A model generated the notes under the pieces. The model did not search any database, was not told the origin of the DNA, and saw nothing but the letters and a program-made list of their open reading frames with translations. From NCBI GenBank assembly GCA_029225485.1, contig JAQXWO010000140.1, forward strand, positions 1-39,597: 39,597 nt of DNA. Reading direction: 5' to 3'. Positions within the stretch are counted from its first letter, which is position 1, and each line of letters begins with the position of its first letter. This document shows positions 8,404-17,852 of this stretch, one piece after another. Origin of the DNA: Lachnospiraceae bacterium. GTDB taxonomy: Bacteria > Bacillota > Clostridia > Lachnospirales > Lachnospiraceae. A program made the translations under genes and the position numbers.

Positions 8404-8814
8404 ATGAAGATAGAATTTGATAACAGCTTAGTAACAGGAAATGAGATGATCGACGGACAGCACAAGGAGCTGATCACCAAGATCGCAGAGTTCGTAGACA
8501 GCTGTGAACACTGGGCAGGCAAGATCAAGGCAGTGAAGATGCTGGATTACCTGGTTGAGTACACAGATTTCCACTTTGCAGCAGAGGAGAAGCTTCAGGA
8601 AGAGGTTTCCTATCCTGCCATCGAGGGACACAAAGCTCAGCATGCCGAGTTCAGGACGGCTGTAAATGAGCTGTATGATATGCTGACAGAGGAAGAGGGA
8701 CCGTCAGACGCATTTGTAGCAGCAGTAAATAAGAATGTAGTTGACTGGCTGTTCAATCACATCAAGAATATGGATCAGGCGCTGGCTGCTTACGTTCAGA
8801 AAGAATCTAAATAA
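8404..8814 (+). CDS. Bacteriohemerythrin
   Basis: A 136-residue single-domain hemerythrin, a four-helix bundle with a di-iron site that binds O2. The ligand set is visible: His in DGQHKEL, His and Glu in FHFAAEEK, the two His of HKAQHAEF, then His and Asp in FNHIKNMD. Relatives in anaerobes are proposed to carry, sense or scavenge oxygen. It is monocistronic by appearance, with its own sigma-A-like promoter at 8341-8369, GGGAGG before the ATG and a terminator at 8840-8875. A narrow set of codons is used, suggesting strong expression. Confidence 0.93.
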   Translation: MKIEFDNSLVTGNEMIDGQHKELITKIAEFVDSCEHWAGKIKAVKMLDYLVEYTDFHFAAEEKLQEEVSYPAIEGHKAQHAEFRTAVNELYDMLTEEEGPSDAFVAAVNKNVVDWLFNHIKNMDQALAAYVQKESK

Positions 8815-8839
8815 TTTCTACATAGAAAAAGGAAATGAT

Positions 8840-8875
8840 TCCCGGGAATACAGGCACAGCCTCCCGGGATTTTTT
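8840..8875 (+). terminator. Rho-independent terminator after hemerythrin gene
   Basis: TCCCGGGA (8840-8847) pairs perfectly with TCCCGGGA (8862-8869) across a 14-base loop, followed by six T. Confidence 0.85.
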
Positions 8876-8908
8876 CACTTATGGGGTGACAGGAGGAGAT
8901 ATATACAG

Positions 8909-10195
8909 ATGTTCAGAAGTACTGCAGTTTTAAAGGAAGGTTTTAAAAATGACCAGTATCGTCAGCGTCTCAGAGATATTTATGTGGATGAGGCAGTACT
9001 GGAGTATCAGAAAGAGCGTTATATCAAGGCTCTGGAGAATTTTGAGCAGATCTACGGGGAAAAGGAAGTTGAGCTCTACAGTGCGCCCGGAAGAAGTGAG
9101 GTAGGGGGAAATCATACCGATCATCAGCACGGCAAGGTGCTCGCCACTTCCCTCAACCTGGATGCGATCGCCGTGGTGGCAAAGACGGAGAATCAGATCA
9201 TCACGATGAAATCCGAGGGTTATCGTGCACTGGAAGTCGATCTGTCTGATCTGGAGCCGCAGAAGTCTGAGGAGGGCGGTTCCAAGGGACTGATCCGGGG
9301 TGTAGCAGCAGGTCTGAAGCAGCATGGTTACCAGATCGGAGGATTTCAGGCCTATGTGTGCAGCGATGTACTGAGTGGTTCCGGCATGTCCTCTTCTGCT
9401 GCTTATGAGGTGCTGGTGGGAAATATTCTTTCCGGACTCTACAATGACATGAAGATCGATCCGGTGCTGATCGCCCAGGTGAGCCAGTATGCGGAGAATG
9501 TATATTTCGGGAAGCCCTGCGGACTGATGGATCAGATGGCATGCTCTGTGGGAGGACTCATCAATATCGATTTTGCAGATCCGGCCGCACCGGTGGTGAA
9601 GCGGGTCCATGTGGATTTTGGAGCCTATGGCTACAGCCTGTGCCTGGTAGATACGAAGGGGTCTCATGCTGACCTTACGCCGGATTATGCGGCAGTTCCG
9701 GCGGAGATGAAGAGTGTGGCAGCTTATTTTGGAAAGGCTGTGCTCAGAGAAGTGGACGAAAAGGAATTTTACCGTGAGATTCCGAAGCTGAGAGCGCAGG
9801 TGGGAGACCGTGCCGTGCTGAGAGCCATTCACCTTTTTGAGGAGAATAAGAGAGTGGACGGCCAGGTGGCTGCTCTGGAGGCAGGAGATTTTGAACAGTT
9901 CAAGAAGCTGATCCGTGCATCAGGGGATTCTTCTTTTAAGTATCTGCAGAATGTATATTCCAACCACAAGCTGCAGGAGCAGGGCGTATCTCTGGGTTTG
10001 GCAGTCAGTGAGATCGTGCTGGGAGACAGAGGCGTGTGCCGTGTCCATGGCGGCGGCTTTGCCGGGACGATCCAGGCATTTGTGCCGGATGACATGGTGA
10101 AGGAGTACAAAGAGGCACTGGACGGTGTTTTCGGAGAAGGTTCATGTCTGGTACTGAAGGTGCGCAGCTGCGGCGGAGTGAAGGTCGTAGAGTAA
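8909..10195 (+). CDS. galK: Galactokinase
   Basis: A 428-residue GHMP-family kinase that phosphorylates galactose with ATP to galactose-1-phosphate, the first committed Leloir step. The galactokinase signature appears in a diverged form, APGRSEVGGNHTDHQHG. The ATP-binding loop is SGSGMSSSAAYE, and the C-terminal GHMP motif is HGGGFAGTIQAF. The open frame extends back to 8741 through the hemerythrin gene and the terminator, but the true start is the ATG at 8909 with AGGAGGAG at 8891-8898. galT follows 12 bases after the stop, forming a galKT operon. No galE or mutarotase gene lies in the window. Confidence 0.95.
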   Translation: MFRSTAVLKEGFKNDQYRQRLRDIYVDEAVLEYQKERYIKALENFEQIYGEKEVELYSAPGRSEVGGNHTDHQHGKVLATSLNLDAIAVVAKTENQIITMKSEGYRALEVDLSDLEPQKSEEGGSKGLIRGVAAGLKQHGYQIGGFQAYVCSDVLSGSGMSSSAAYEVLVGNILSGLYNDMKIDPVLIAQVSQYAENVYFGKPCGLMDQMACSVGGLINIDFADPAAPVVKRVHVDFGAYGYSLCLVDTKGSHADLTPDYAAVPAEMKSVAAYFGKAVLREVDEKEFYREIPKLRAQVGDRAVLRAIHLFEENKRVDGQVAALEAGDFEQFKKLIRASGDSSFKYLQNVYSNHKLQEQGVSLGLAVSEIVLGDRGVCRVHGGGFAGTIQAFVPDDMVKEYKEALDGVFGEGSCLVLKVRSCGGVKVVE

Positions 10196-10207
10196 GGAGC
10201 AGGAAAA

Positions 10208-11704
10208 ATGAATTTGTATGCGGAAATCAAAAAGCTGACCGAATACGGGCTGCAGAAAAAGCTGATCAGCCCGGAGGACAGGATATTTATCATCAATCAG
10301 TATCTGGAGATTTTCAGGCTGGATGAGTATGAAGATACAGAGATCGCCTCAGAAGAGCTCGTGCTGGAAGATATTTTGAATCATCTGACCGATGCGGCGC
10401 TGGAGCGCGGGATCATTGACAGTGATGATATTGTGACCCGTGATCTGTTTGATACGAGGCTGATGGGGGTTATGGTGGACCGGCCCTCCAATGTGATCGC
10501 CAGATTTCAGAAGCTTTACGAGGAAAGTCCGGAGACGGCTACCGACTATTTTTATGAGTTCAGTCAGGACACCAATTACATCCGCCGGGACCGTGTCAAA
10601 AAGGATATGAAATGGACGGTGGACAGCCCCTATGGAACGATGGACATCACGATCAATCTGTCCAAGCCGGAGAAGGATCCCAAGGCCATCGCAGCAGCCA
10701 GGAATGCGAAGCAGAGTGCTTATCCGAAGTGTCAGCTCTGCATGGAAAACGAGGGCTATGCAGGCAGGATGAATCATCCGGCCCGCCAGAATCACCGGAT
10801 CATCCCGCTGACGATCAATGACAGCAAATGGGGATTCCAGTATTCTCCTTACGTATATTATAATGAGCACTGTATCGTGTTCAACGGCGAGCATACCCCG
10901 ATGAAGATTGACCGGAATGCTTTTATCAAGCTGTTTGACTTTGTAAAGCAGTTCCCCCATTACTTCCTGGGATCCAACGCCGATCTGCCGATCGTGGGCG
11001 GTTCGATTCTTACCCATGACCATTTTCAGGGAGGACATTATGAGTTCGCCATGGCCAGGGCGCCTTATGAGAAGCATTTTACAGTTCCGGGTTATGAAGA
11101 TGTGGAGGCAGGCATCGTGCACTGGCCGCTGTCTGTGATCCGTATCCGCCATAAGGATGAAAAGCGCCTGATCGATCTGGCAGATTACATTCTCGGAAAA
11201 TGGCGCGGCTACACCGATGAAGCGGCTTATATATTTGCGGAGACTGACGGGGAACCTCATAATACCATCACGCCGATCGCGCGGAAAAAGGGTGATATTT
11301 ACGAGCTGGATCTGACGCTGCGCAACAATATCACGACAGAGGAATGCCCTCTGGGATTATATCACCCGCACAGTGAGTATCATCACATCAAGAAGGAGAA
11401 CATCGGTCTGATCGAAGTCATGGGCCTGGCAGTGCTGCCCTCCCGTCTGAAACAGGAGATGGAGATGCTGGCTGACTGCCTCGTGCATCAGAAGCCGCTG
11501 GCAGAGCATGAATCACTGCTGAAGCATCAGGAGTGGGCAGATGAGATCGTTCGTAAGTATCATGGCATCAATGAAGACAATGTGATGGATATCCTGAAAG
11601 AGGAGATCGGTCAGGTCTTCGTGAAGGTGCTGGAGGATGCAGGCGTCTACAAGACCGATGCAGCAGGCCGGGAGGCATTTGACCGGTTTATTGCAGTGCT
11701 GTAA
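10208..11704 (+). CDS. galT: UDP-glucose--hexose-1-phosphate uridylyltransferase
   Basis: A 498-residue GalT of the long Firmicutes class. It exchanges UMP between UDP-glucose and galactose-1-phosphate. GGSILTHDHFQGGHYEFAM contains the HxHxxxxH nucleophile region of this class, and LGLYHPHSEYHHIKKENIGL is a second conserved block. The length of about 500 residues is normal for this class and much longer than the E. coli type. TAAGGAGCAGG overlaps the galK stop and supplies the ribosome binding site. A terminator follows at 11721-11758, so galK-galT is a two-gene unit. Confidence 0.95.
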   Translation: MNLYAEIKKLTEYGLQKKLISPEDRIFIINQYLEIFRLDEYEDTEIASEELVLEDILNHLTDAALERGIIDSDDIVTRDLFDTRLMGVMVDRPSNVIARFQKLYEESPETATDYFYEFSQDTNYIRRDRVKKDMKWTVDSPYGTMDITINLSKPEKDPKAIAAARNAKQSAYPKCQLCMENEGYAGRMNHPARQNHRIIPLTINDSKWGFQYSPYVYYNEHCIVFNGEHTPMKIDRNAFIKLFDFVKQFPHYFLGSNADLPIVGGSILTHDHFQGGHYEFAMARAPYEKHFTVPGYEDVEAGIVHWPLSVIRIRHKDEKRLIDLADYILGKWRGYTDEAAYIFAETDGEPHNTITPIARKKGDIYELDLTLRNNITTEECPLGLYHPHSEYHHIKKENIGLIEVMGLAVLPSRLKQEMEMLADCLVHQKPLAEHESLLKHQEWADEIVRKYHGINEDNVMDILKEEIGQVFVKVLEDAGVYKTDAAGREAFDRFIAVL

Positions 11705-11720
11705 ATCAATGTAAGAGATA

Positions 11721-11758
11721 AAGATACCCTGTGTAGGCATATACACAGGGCATCTTTT
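11721..11758 (+). terminator. Rho-independent terminator after galT
   Basis: AAGAT-A-CCCTGTGTA (11721-11735) pairs with TACACAGGG-C-ATCTT (11742-11756), with one A/C mismatch and a 6-base loop, ending in a short T run. Confidence 0.8.
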
Positions 11759-11802
11759 AGTAAAGAGGAAGAAAGACATTATGAGCAGAGTTTATCTGCC
11801 GC

Positions 11803-14622
11803 ATGGAAAGGACTGAGCACAAAAATATGAAAACATTATCGATTCTTCTGTACTTTGATACGACAGAAGAGAAAACAGTACGAAAGTGTTTTGACAGTAT
11901 TTTCAGGACATCCGGCCTGTCAGAGGATGAGCTGCAGGTGATTCTGCTGGATCTGGAAGAACAGGCCGGAATCAGCTGTCTGTCTGACCTGAAAAAAGAG
12001 CATCCGGACAGTGTGCTGTCTGTTGCTGTATCCGGCGTGGAGATGGCTCGGGCGTATAATCAGGGCCTGAAGCTGGCTGAGGGTGAGTATGTGTCATTTA
12101 TGCGAACCTCTTCTTTCTATGGAGCGAATGCATGGAAGGATCTGCTCCACGCTTCTGACCTGGGAGAGAAAACGAAAGCTTCTTCGAATGCAGAAAAGAA
12201 TCTTCTGAGCCTCTGCCCTGTTTTTTATGATGGGAAAAAGACAGAGCAGATTTATCCTGTGGTACCTTCCGGAGATGGAGTCATAGATCTGCACCACATG
12301 ACTGCCGGGGCAAAGGGCGTGCAGCTTGTACTTCCGGCCTATGCGGTCCGCAGGGCATGGATGGGCGATCTGCGCCTTCGTGAGGAGCTGCATGAGGAAG
12401 CGTTGACGGCCATGCTGCTGGAGCTGTTGGTGAAAAATGAAGGCAGATTTTTTTATGACAGCAAGGCACAGTATGTATACACCGTTCCTCTTGAGAATGA
12501 TCCGGAGGGCTGTGGTCTGGCAGAGAAGAAATGGTGGTATCTGGATTCTGTCCGGAATTTCCTTCTGGATCTTGTCAGAAGAATGGAGGGAAAATATCCG
12601 GAGGGACTGCCAGGGTATCTTCAGCAGGTGATTTTCTATCTGATCTGTGTGAAGCTTCGGTGCAATCTGCAGGGAAAGGACAAGCAGATGATGACGCCTC
12701 AGGAAGTGAAGATTTTCTGGAATGTCTGCCAGGAGATATTTGCTGCCATGGATGATGATCTGCTGTACCAGTGCGGAGAAAAGCAGTTTGTTCTGCCCAG
12801 AGCGCTGCGGGTGGCTTTTCTGCGTATGAAAGCGGAACAACTGGGATGCAGGATGCAGGTGGATGTGCGGGACGGGATGGCCGTGTGCAGCCGTCTTGAT
12901 GCACGGAACGGAGAGAAAGCGGCATCAGAGGAAATGGTGCTGGCAGATCTTTCGAAGGAAGCACTGGATATCCGGGTAATCAATTACAGAGCCGGGAAGC
13001 TGGAAATCGACGGATTTTTTGAGGGTACTGACTTTTTATGCGAGGATTCTTTTGAACTGTATGGGGAGATTTCAGGAAAGTCCGTGAAACGGGTGGAGAT
13101 GAAGCCTGTACAGGTCTATGGACTTTTGAAGTGCTTTGGCGTCACTTATGCAAAAAAATATGGTGTGCATATTGAGGTGCCTGTGGAGGAACTGGCAGGG
13201 CAGGGAAGAAAGCTCACCTTTTATCTGGAATGCGGGGATTCTCTGAACCGGTTGAATCTGACCTTCTCTGGTATGAATTCCAGGCTGCTGACTTACAGTC
13301 AGAAGGCCTACTGGCGGTTTGACCATGACCGGTACGTGCTGACCAGGACAGGAAAATGTCTGCAGATATCCGAGAGCACGGCCATCGGCACACTGCGCCA
13401 TGAGCTTCTTTTTGACGCCGCGATGCTGGCACAGAAAAATCGCCGCGGGGAGGCAGTTACCTGTGTCCTGGTGAGGCTTCTGTACTGGATGATCCGGCCG
13501 TTTATGAAAAAAAGAAGGATCTGGATCACCTTTGACAAGCTGTTTAAGGGCGGAGACAATGGAGAGTATATGTTCCGGTACTGCAGGGACAGACAGGAAG
13601 AGATCGACTGCTATTATGTGATCAACAAGGATGCGCCGGACCGGAAAGAGCTGGAGAAAAGGTATCCGGGACGTATTTTGTATGCAAATACCTGGAAAGA
13701 GAGGCTGGTGGTGCTGCATGCAGAGGTGATTCTTGCTACTCATGCGGGAGCTTCTACTTATCTGGGCTTTCCCGGAAGACTGCATAAATACTTTAAAAAT
13801 CTGTATCAGTCAGATAATGTATGCATTCAGCATGGTCTGTCCATTCAGAAAATTGCCCATTTCCAGAATCGTCTGTATGCCAATACGAAGCTGTACTGCT
13901 GTGCATCTCCGTTTGAGATTCAGAACATCAGCCATCCTGTTTACGGATATGAGCCGGAGATGCTGAAATTGACAGGACTTGCCAGGTATGACGGTCTGAA
14001 GAACCGGGAGCAGAAGCAGATCCTGATCACACCGACGTGGAGGAAGAATGCGGTGCACACCAAAGGGGTGGGCATGACCAACAGCCATAATGACCATTTT
14101 AAGGAAATGCCTTATTTTCGGATCTATAATACGCTGATTAATGATCCGAAGCTGATCGCCTGTGCCAGAGAGACGGGATACAGGATCGTATTTCTGCTGC
14201 ATCCGGCCATGAGCGCCCAGATGGAGGATTATGATCGGAATGATTTTGTGCAGATCATTCCGGCCACCGGTAATATGAGCTACGAAAAGATCCTGACGGA
14301 GTCCAGCCTGATGGTGACAGATTATTCGGGAGTTCAGTTTGATTTTGCCTACCAGAGAAAGCCGCTGCTGTACTATCATCCGGCGGAGCTGCCGCCGCAC
14401 TACACGGAGGGCGGCCTGATCTATGATACGATGGGATTCGGCCCGATCTGCACGACTCATGAGCAGATCGTCGAGGCTTTGTGTGAGTACATGAAAGATG
14501 GATGTCAGATGAAGGACGAATACAAAAAGCGGGCGGATCAGTTTTTTGCCTATGATGATTTTCACAATGCGGAACGGATCTGTCAGGCAGTCCTGGAATT
14601 TGAGCGGGAATACCGGTCATAA
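11803..14622 (+). CDS. CDP-glycerol glycerophosphotransferase-family protein with GT2-like N-terminus
   Basis: A 939-residue protein. Residues about 10-130 look like a GT2 glycosyltransferase start (SILLYFDTTEE; ARAYNQGLKLAEGEYVSFM), but the metal-binding DxD position reads MRTSS, so it may be inactive. A poorly conserved middle follows. Residues about 570-930 are a TagB/TagF-type CDP-glycerol:poly(glycerophosphate) transferase domain: FKGGDNGEYMF, CIQHGLSIQKIAHF, ILITPTWRKN, VFLLHPAM and VTDYSGVQFDFAYQRKPLLY carry the expected His, Asp and Ser residues. It likely polymerises or attaches polyol phosphate in a teichoic-acid-like polymer. The ATG at 11827 is an alternative start. A 12-codon ORF with a good binding site (ATG 11781) overlaps the start region. 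Confidence 0.85.
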   Translation: MERTEHKNMKTLSILLYFDTTEEKTVRKCFDSIFRTSGLSEDELQVILLDLEEQAGISCLSDLKKEHPDSVLSVAVSGVEMARAYNQGLKLAEGEYVSFMRTSSFYGANAWKDLLHASDLGEKTKASSNAEKNLLSLCPVFYDGKKTEQIYPVVPSGDGVIDLHHMTAGAKGVQLVLPAYAVRRAWMGDLRLREELHEEALTAMLLELLVKNEGRFFYDSKAQYVYTVPLENDPEGCGLAEKKWWYLDSVRNFLLDLVRRMEGKYPEGLPGYLQQVIFYLICVKLRCNLQGKDKQMMTPQEVKIFWNVCQEIFAAMDDDLLYQCGEKQFVLPRALRVAFLRMKAEQLGCRMQVDVRDGMAVCSRLDARNGEKAASEEMVLADLSKEALDIRVINYRAGKLEIDGFFEGTDFLCEDSFELYGEISGKSVKRVEMKPVQVYGLLKCFGVTYAKKYGVHIEVPVEELAGQGRKLTFYLECGDSLNRLNLTFSGMNSRLLTYSQKAYWRFDHDRYVLTRTGKCLQISESTAIGTLRHELLFDAAMLAQKNRRGEAVTCVLVRLLYWMIRPFMKKRRIWITFDKLFKGGDNGEYMFRYCRDRQEEIDCYYVINKDAPDRKELEKRYPGRILYANTWKERLVVLHAEVILATHAGASTYLGFPGRLHKYFKNLYQSDNVCIQHGLSIQKIAHFQNRLYANTKLYCCASPFEIQNISHPVYGYEPEMLKLTGLARYDGLKNREQKQILITPTWRKNAVHTKGVGMTNSHNDHFKEMPYFRIYNTLINDPKLIACARETGYRIVFLLHPAMSAQMEDYDRNDFVQIIPATGNMSYEKILTESSLMVTDYSGVQFDFAYQRKPLLYYHPAELPPHYTEGGLIYDTMGFGPICTTHEQIVEALCEYMKDGCQMKDEYKKRADQFFAYDDFHNAERICQAVLEFEREYRS

Positions 14623-14646
14623 AAGCATCTAAGGAGAGACGGAAAA

Positions 14647-15477
14647 ATGAGTGAAAAAAACAAAGGAAACTTGTATATACTGGCTACAGCCATTCTCTGG
14701 TCCACCGGAGGCCTTCTGATCAAATTTATCCCGGGGAACGCGGTGGCAATCAACGGAGGGCGGTCTCTGATCGCATTTCTGTTTTTCTGCATTTACAGGA
14801 GAAGCATCAAAGTAAAAGTGAACCGCTATGTTTTGCTGGCCGCCTTCTGTCTGACCATGACGAACCTGCTGTTTGTCATTGCCAATAAGATGACGACAGC
14901 GGCCAATGCCATCGTCATTCAGTATATGGCTCCCATCTATGTGCTGATCTGGGACTGCATTTACAGGAAACGGGCGCCCCGAAAGCAGCAGTGCCTGATC
15001 GTGCTGATGGCTTTCGCAGGAATGATACTGTTTTTCCTGGACAAGCTGGAAGGCGGACAGATGGTGGGAAATCTGGTGGCCCTGGCTTCCGGCGTGACCT
15101 TTTCCGGTGTGTATTTTGTGAATTCCCTGCCGGAGGCCAGCAGTGAGGACGCCAGTATGATCGCCTTTTTTATGTCATTCCTGATCTCCATTCCCTTCCT
15201 GGGAGATATGAGGATGATGGATGGTACAGCCATCGCGGCGCTGCTTGCCCTCGGTATCTTTCAGGTGGGACTGCCCTATGTACTGTTTGCAAAAGGCACA
15301 AAGCTGACCAGTCCTGTAAGCGCCTCCCTCATCGGGCTTCTGGAAGCAATCCTGAATCCGGTGTGGGTATTCCTGTTTTACGGAGAGCAGCCGGGGAAAT
15401 ATGCGCTGGCTGGTGCGGCTATTATTCTGCTGGCGGTAGGCCTGAACGTGGTAACTGGAGTGAAGGACCTTGATTAA
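14647..15477 (+). CDS. EamA/DMT-family transporter
   Basis: A 276-residue membrane protein with about ten helices made of two EamA repeats. The first repeat contains ATAILWSTGGLLIKF and IQYMAPIYVLIWD; the second contains LVALASGVTFSGVYFV and SASLIGLLEAILNPVWVFLF. These are the typical repeat ends of drug/metabolite transporters. The substrate is unknown. AAGGAGAGAC precedes the ATG, 24 bases after the large transferase gene, so the two may be co-transcribed. The gene ends just before the asnS promoter. Confidence 0.9.
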   Translation: MSEKNKGNLYILATAILWSTGGLLIKFIPGNAVAINGGRSLIAFLFFCIYRRSIKVKVNRYVLLAAFCLTMTNLLFVIANKMTTAANAIVIQYMAPIYVLIWDCIYRKRAPRKQQCLIVLMAFAGMILFFLDKLEGGQMVGNLVALASGVTFSGVYFVNSLPEASSEDASMIAFFMSFLISIPFLGDMRMMDGTAIAALLALGIFQVGLPYVLFAKGTKLTSPVSASLIGLLEAILNPVWVFLFYGEQPGKYALAGAAIILLAVGLNVVTGVKDLD

Positions 15478-15480
15478 ACC

Positions 15481-15509
15481 TTGCTATCTCGGGGAAAAAC
15501 GGCTATAAT
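15481..15509 (+). promoter_or_regulatory. Sigma-A promoter of asnS
   Basis: TTGCTA (15481-15486), a 17-base spacer, then a perfect TATAAT (15504-15509). The asnS start is about 45 bases downstream. No T-box leader fits in that length. Confidence 0.75.
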
Positions 15510-15553
15510 ACTGGAAAAGGAAAAAGAATGAAATTTACAAGGAGAAATGTGAG

Positions 15554-16942
15554 ATGAATTTTACTACTGTAAGAGAGCTGTATCATGATCGTGCAGCTTT
15601 TGTCGGAAAAGAGATCAAGGTAGGCGGATGGGTGCGCAGCAACCGCGATTCCAAAGCCTTCGGCTTTATCGTACTTCACGACGGTACATTTTTTGAGACG
15701 CTGCAGATCGTGTATTCTGACAAGCTGGAGAACTTCGCTGAGGTATGCAAGCTGAATGTAGGTACTTCCGTTGTAGTGACCGGCACTCTGGTAGAGACCC
15801 CGAATGCCAAGCAGCCTTTTGAGATCCAGGCTGAATCTGTGGAGGTGGAGGGAACATCCACACCGGATTACCCGATGCAGAAAAAGCGTCATTCTCTGGA
15901 ATACCTTCGTACAGTACCCCATCTGCGTCCCAGGACCAATACCTTCCAGGCGGTGTTCCGCGTGCGTTCTCTGATTGCCTATGCGATCCATACCTTCTTC
16001 CAGGAGAGAGGATTTGTATATGTACACACGCCGCTGATCACAGGAAGCGACTGTGAGGGTGCCGGCGAGATGTTTCAGGTGACGACACTGGATATGGCCA
16101 ATCCGCCGAAGGATGACAAGGGAAATATTGACTATTCTCAGGACTTCTTTGGAAAGATGACCAACCTGACGGTCAGCGGACAGCTGGATGTGGAGACCTT
16201 TGCCCAGGCATTCCGCAATGTATATACCTTTGGACCCACCTTCCGTGCGGAGAATTCCAATACGACCCGTCATGCGGCAGAGTTCTGGATGATTGAGCCG
16301 GAGATTTCCTTCGCAGATCTGGAAGATGATATGAGACTTGCGGAGGATATGCTGAAATTTGTCATTTCCTACGTACTTGAGCATGCGCCGGAGGAGATGA
16401 ATTTCTTCAATTCCTTTGTGGATAAGGGGCTTCTGGAGCGCCTGAATCATGTGATGAATTCCGATTTTGCCCGTGTGACCTACACAGAGGCGATCGAGAT
16501 TCTGGAGAAACACAATGATAAATTCGAATACAAGGTATCCTGGGGCTGTGATCTGCAGACTGAGCATGAGCGTTATCTGACCGAGCAGGTCTACAAGCGC
16601 CCGCTGTTTGTGACAGATTATCCGAAGGAGATCAAGGCATTCTACATGAAGCTGAATGAGGACGGAAAGACCGTTGCAGCCATGGACTGTCTGGTACCGG
16701 GCATCGGAGAGATCATCGGAGGAAGCCAGAGAGAGGATGACTATGACAAGCTGGCAGCCCGTATTGCAGAGCTGGGTATGGATGCGGATCAGTACCGCTA
16801 TTATATGGATCTTCGCAAATACGGTTCCACAAGCCACGCAGGATTCGGACTCGGCTTTGAGCGCTGCGTGATGTACCTGACCGGTATGTCCAACATCCGT
16901 GACGTCATCCCCTACCCGCGCACAGTAGGAAACTGCGAGTAA
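15554..16942 (+). CDS. asnS: Asparaginyl-tRNA synthetase
   Basis: A 462-residue class II aminoacyl-tRNA synthetase that charges tRNA-Asn. An N-terminal OB-fold anticodon-binding domain ([19 protein letters not shown]) is followed by the catalytic core. Motif 2 is [20 protein letters not shown] and motif 3 is [15 protein letters not shown]. The insertion between them and the [12 protein letters not shown] segment are typical of AsnS rather than AspS. AAGGAG lies before the ATG. It has its own promoter 45 bases upstream, and its stop is followed by a structured repeat rather than a clear terminator. Confidence 0.97.
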   Translation: MNFTTVRELYHDRAAFVGKEIKVGGWVRSNRDSKAFGFIVLHDGTFFETLQIVYSDKLENFAEVCKLNVGTSVVVTGTLVETPNAKQPFEIQAESVEVEGTSTPDYPMQKKRHSLEYLRTVPHLRPRTNTFQAVFRVRSLIAYAIHTFFQERGFVYVHTPLITGSDCEGAGEMFQVTTLDMANPPKDDKGNIDYSQDFFGKMTNLTVSGQLDVETFAQAFRNVYTFGPTFRAENSNTTRHAAEFWMIEPEISFADLEDDMRLAEDMLKFVISYVLEHAPEEMNFFNSFVDKGLLERLNHVMNSDFARVTYTEAIEILEKHNDKFEYKVSWGCDLQTEHERYLTEQVYKRPLFVTDYPKEIKAFYMKLNEDGKTVAAMDCLVPGIGEIIGGSQREDDYDKLAARIAELGMDADQYRYYMDLRKYGSTSHAGFGLGFERCVMYLTGMSNIRDVIPYPRTVGNCE

Positions 16943-16950
16943 CCAGTTCA

Positions 16951-17147
16951 GAACAGCATCAAAATGTCAAGGCAGGCCGTGCAGATTTATCTGCAAAGGA
17001 CTGAGTTGACATATTGGGATGGGCAGAATGCCCATCGAGCCACAGGGAGGAGCTGCGAAGCAGCGGAAAGCCTTCGAAGAAGGCGGCCTGTGGCATGCGT
17101 TCTGAACGAGGGGAGGGAAGCCCGGAACAGCATCAAAATAACAAGGC
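16951..17147. repeat. Structured element with GAA-triloop hairpins between direct repeats
   Basis: Two 23-base direct repeats beginning GAACAGCATCAAAAT (16951-16973 and 17125-17147, 21 of 23 identical) enclose a series of perfect inverted repeats. These are GCAGAT/ATCTGC (16981-16994), GATGGGCA-gaa-TGCCCATC (17018-17036), and an outer stem GCCACAGG (17039-17046) with CCTGTGGC (17087-17094). The outer stem contains two hairpins, GCTGC-gaa-GCAGC (17052-17064) and GCCTTC-gaa-GAAGGC (17070-17084). The last three hairpins all have a GAA loop. It fills the whole asnS-response regulator gap. Confidence 0.75.
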
Positions 17148-17156
17148 GGAGTATAC

Positions 17157-17852
17157 ATGAATGATAAGATACTGGTTTTAGATGATGAGAAGGAAATCGC
17201 GGATGTCATAGCCCTCTACCTCAAAAATGAGGGCTATGAGGTCCGTACTGTGGGTACAGGAAAGGAAGCTCTGGAACAGATCGAGAAAGAGGCGCCGGAT
17301 CTGGCGCTGCTGGATGTGATGCTGCCGGATATTGACGGGTTCCGGGTGCTCCGTAAGATTCGTGAGACCTATAAGTTCCCTGTAATTATGCTGACAGCGA
17401 AGACGGAGTATACGGATAAGATCGCAGGACTGACACTGGGAGCGGATGATTACATTCCCAAGCCATTCAATCCGCTGGAGCTGGTGGCCCGGGTAAAGGC
17501 ACAGCTTCGCAGATATACCAAGTATAATGAGAAAACGAAGCCGCAGGAGAATATCATTGATTTTTCCGGTCTGTTCATGAATCGCGATACCCACGAATGT
17601 ACTTACAATGAAAAAGAACTGACACTGACGCCGATTGAGTTTGATATTTTATGGCTGCTGGCCGAAAACCGGGGAAAGGTGATCAGCTCGGAGCAGCTGT
17701 TTGAACAGATCTGGAAAGAAAAATATTTCAAAAACAGCAATAATACAGTGATGGTGCATATCCGGCATCTGCGGGAGAAGATGGGAGATACCAGAAGAAA
17801 GAGTGATTTCATCAAGACCGTATGGGGAGTCGGATATAAAGTAGAAGGGTGA
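17157..17852 (+). CDS. OmpR-family response regulator, VanR-like
   Basis: A 231-residue regulator with an N-terminal receiver (ILVLDDEKE acidic pair, phospho-acceptor Asp in LLDVMLPDIDGF, Thr in IMLTAK, Lys in YIPKPF) and a C-terminal winged-helix DNA-binding domain (LTLTPIEFDILWLLAENRG; NTVMVHIRHLREKMG; IKTVWGVGYK). It is closest in style to VanR, though no vancomycin-resistance genes are nearby. GGCGGAG precedes the ATG. It overlaps the sensor kinase start by four bases, so the pair is translationally coupled. Confidence 0.93.
   Translation: MNDKILVLDDEKEIADVIALYLKNEGYEVRTVGTGKEALEQIEKEAPDLALLDVMLPDIDGFRVLRKIRETYKFPVIMLTAKTEYTDKIAGLTLGADDYIPKPFNPLELVARVKAQLRRYTKYNEKTKPQENIIDFSGLFMNRDTHECTYNEKELTLTPIEFDILWLLAENRGKVISSEQLFEQIWKEKYFKNSNNTVMVHIRHLREKMGDTRRKSDFIKTVWGVGYKVEG

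Noticed and set aside
8741-8908. Upstream extension of galactokinase
   Set aside because: The extension runs through the hemerythrin gene and a terminator; AGGAGGAG before ATG 8909 and galactokinase length both support the shorter form.
15503-16837. 444-codon minus-strand frame opposite asnS
   Set aside because: It covers asnS and its promoter, without motifs or a ribosome binding site I can see.
17006-17034. TTGACA at 17006 as a promoter for the response regulator
   Set aside because: No -10-like sequence lies 16-18 bases downstream; that position falls inside a perfect hairpin.
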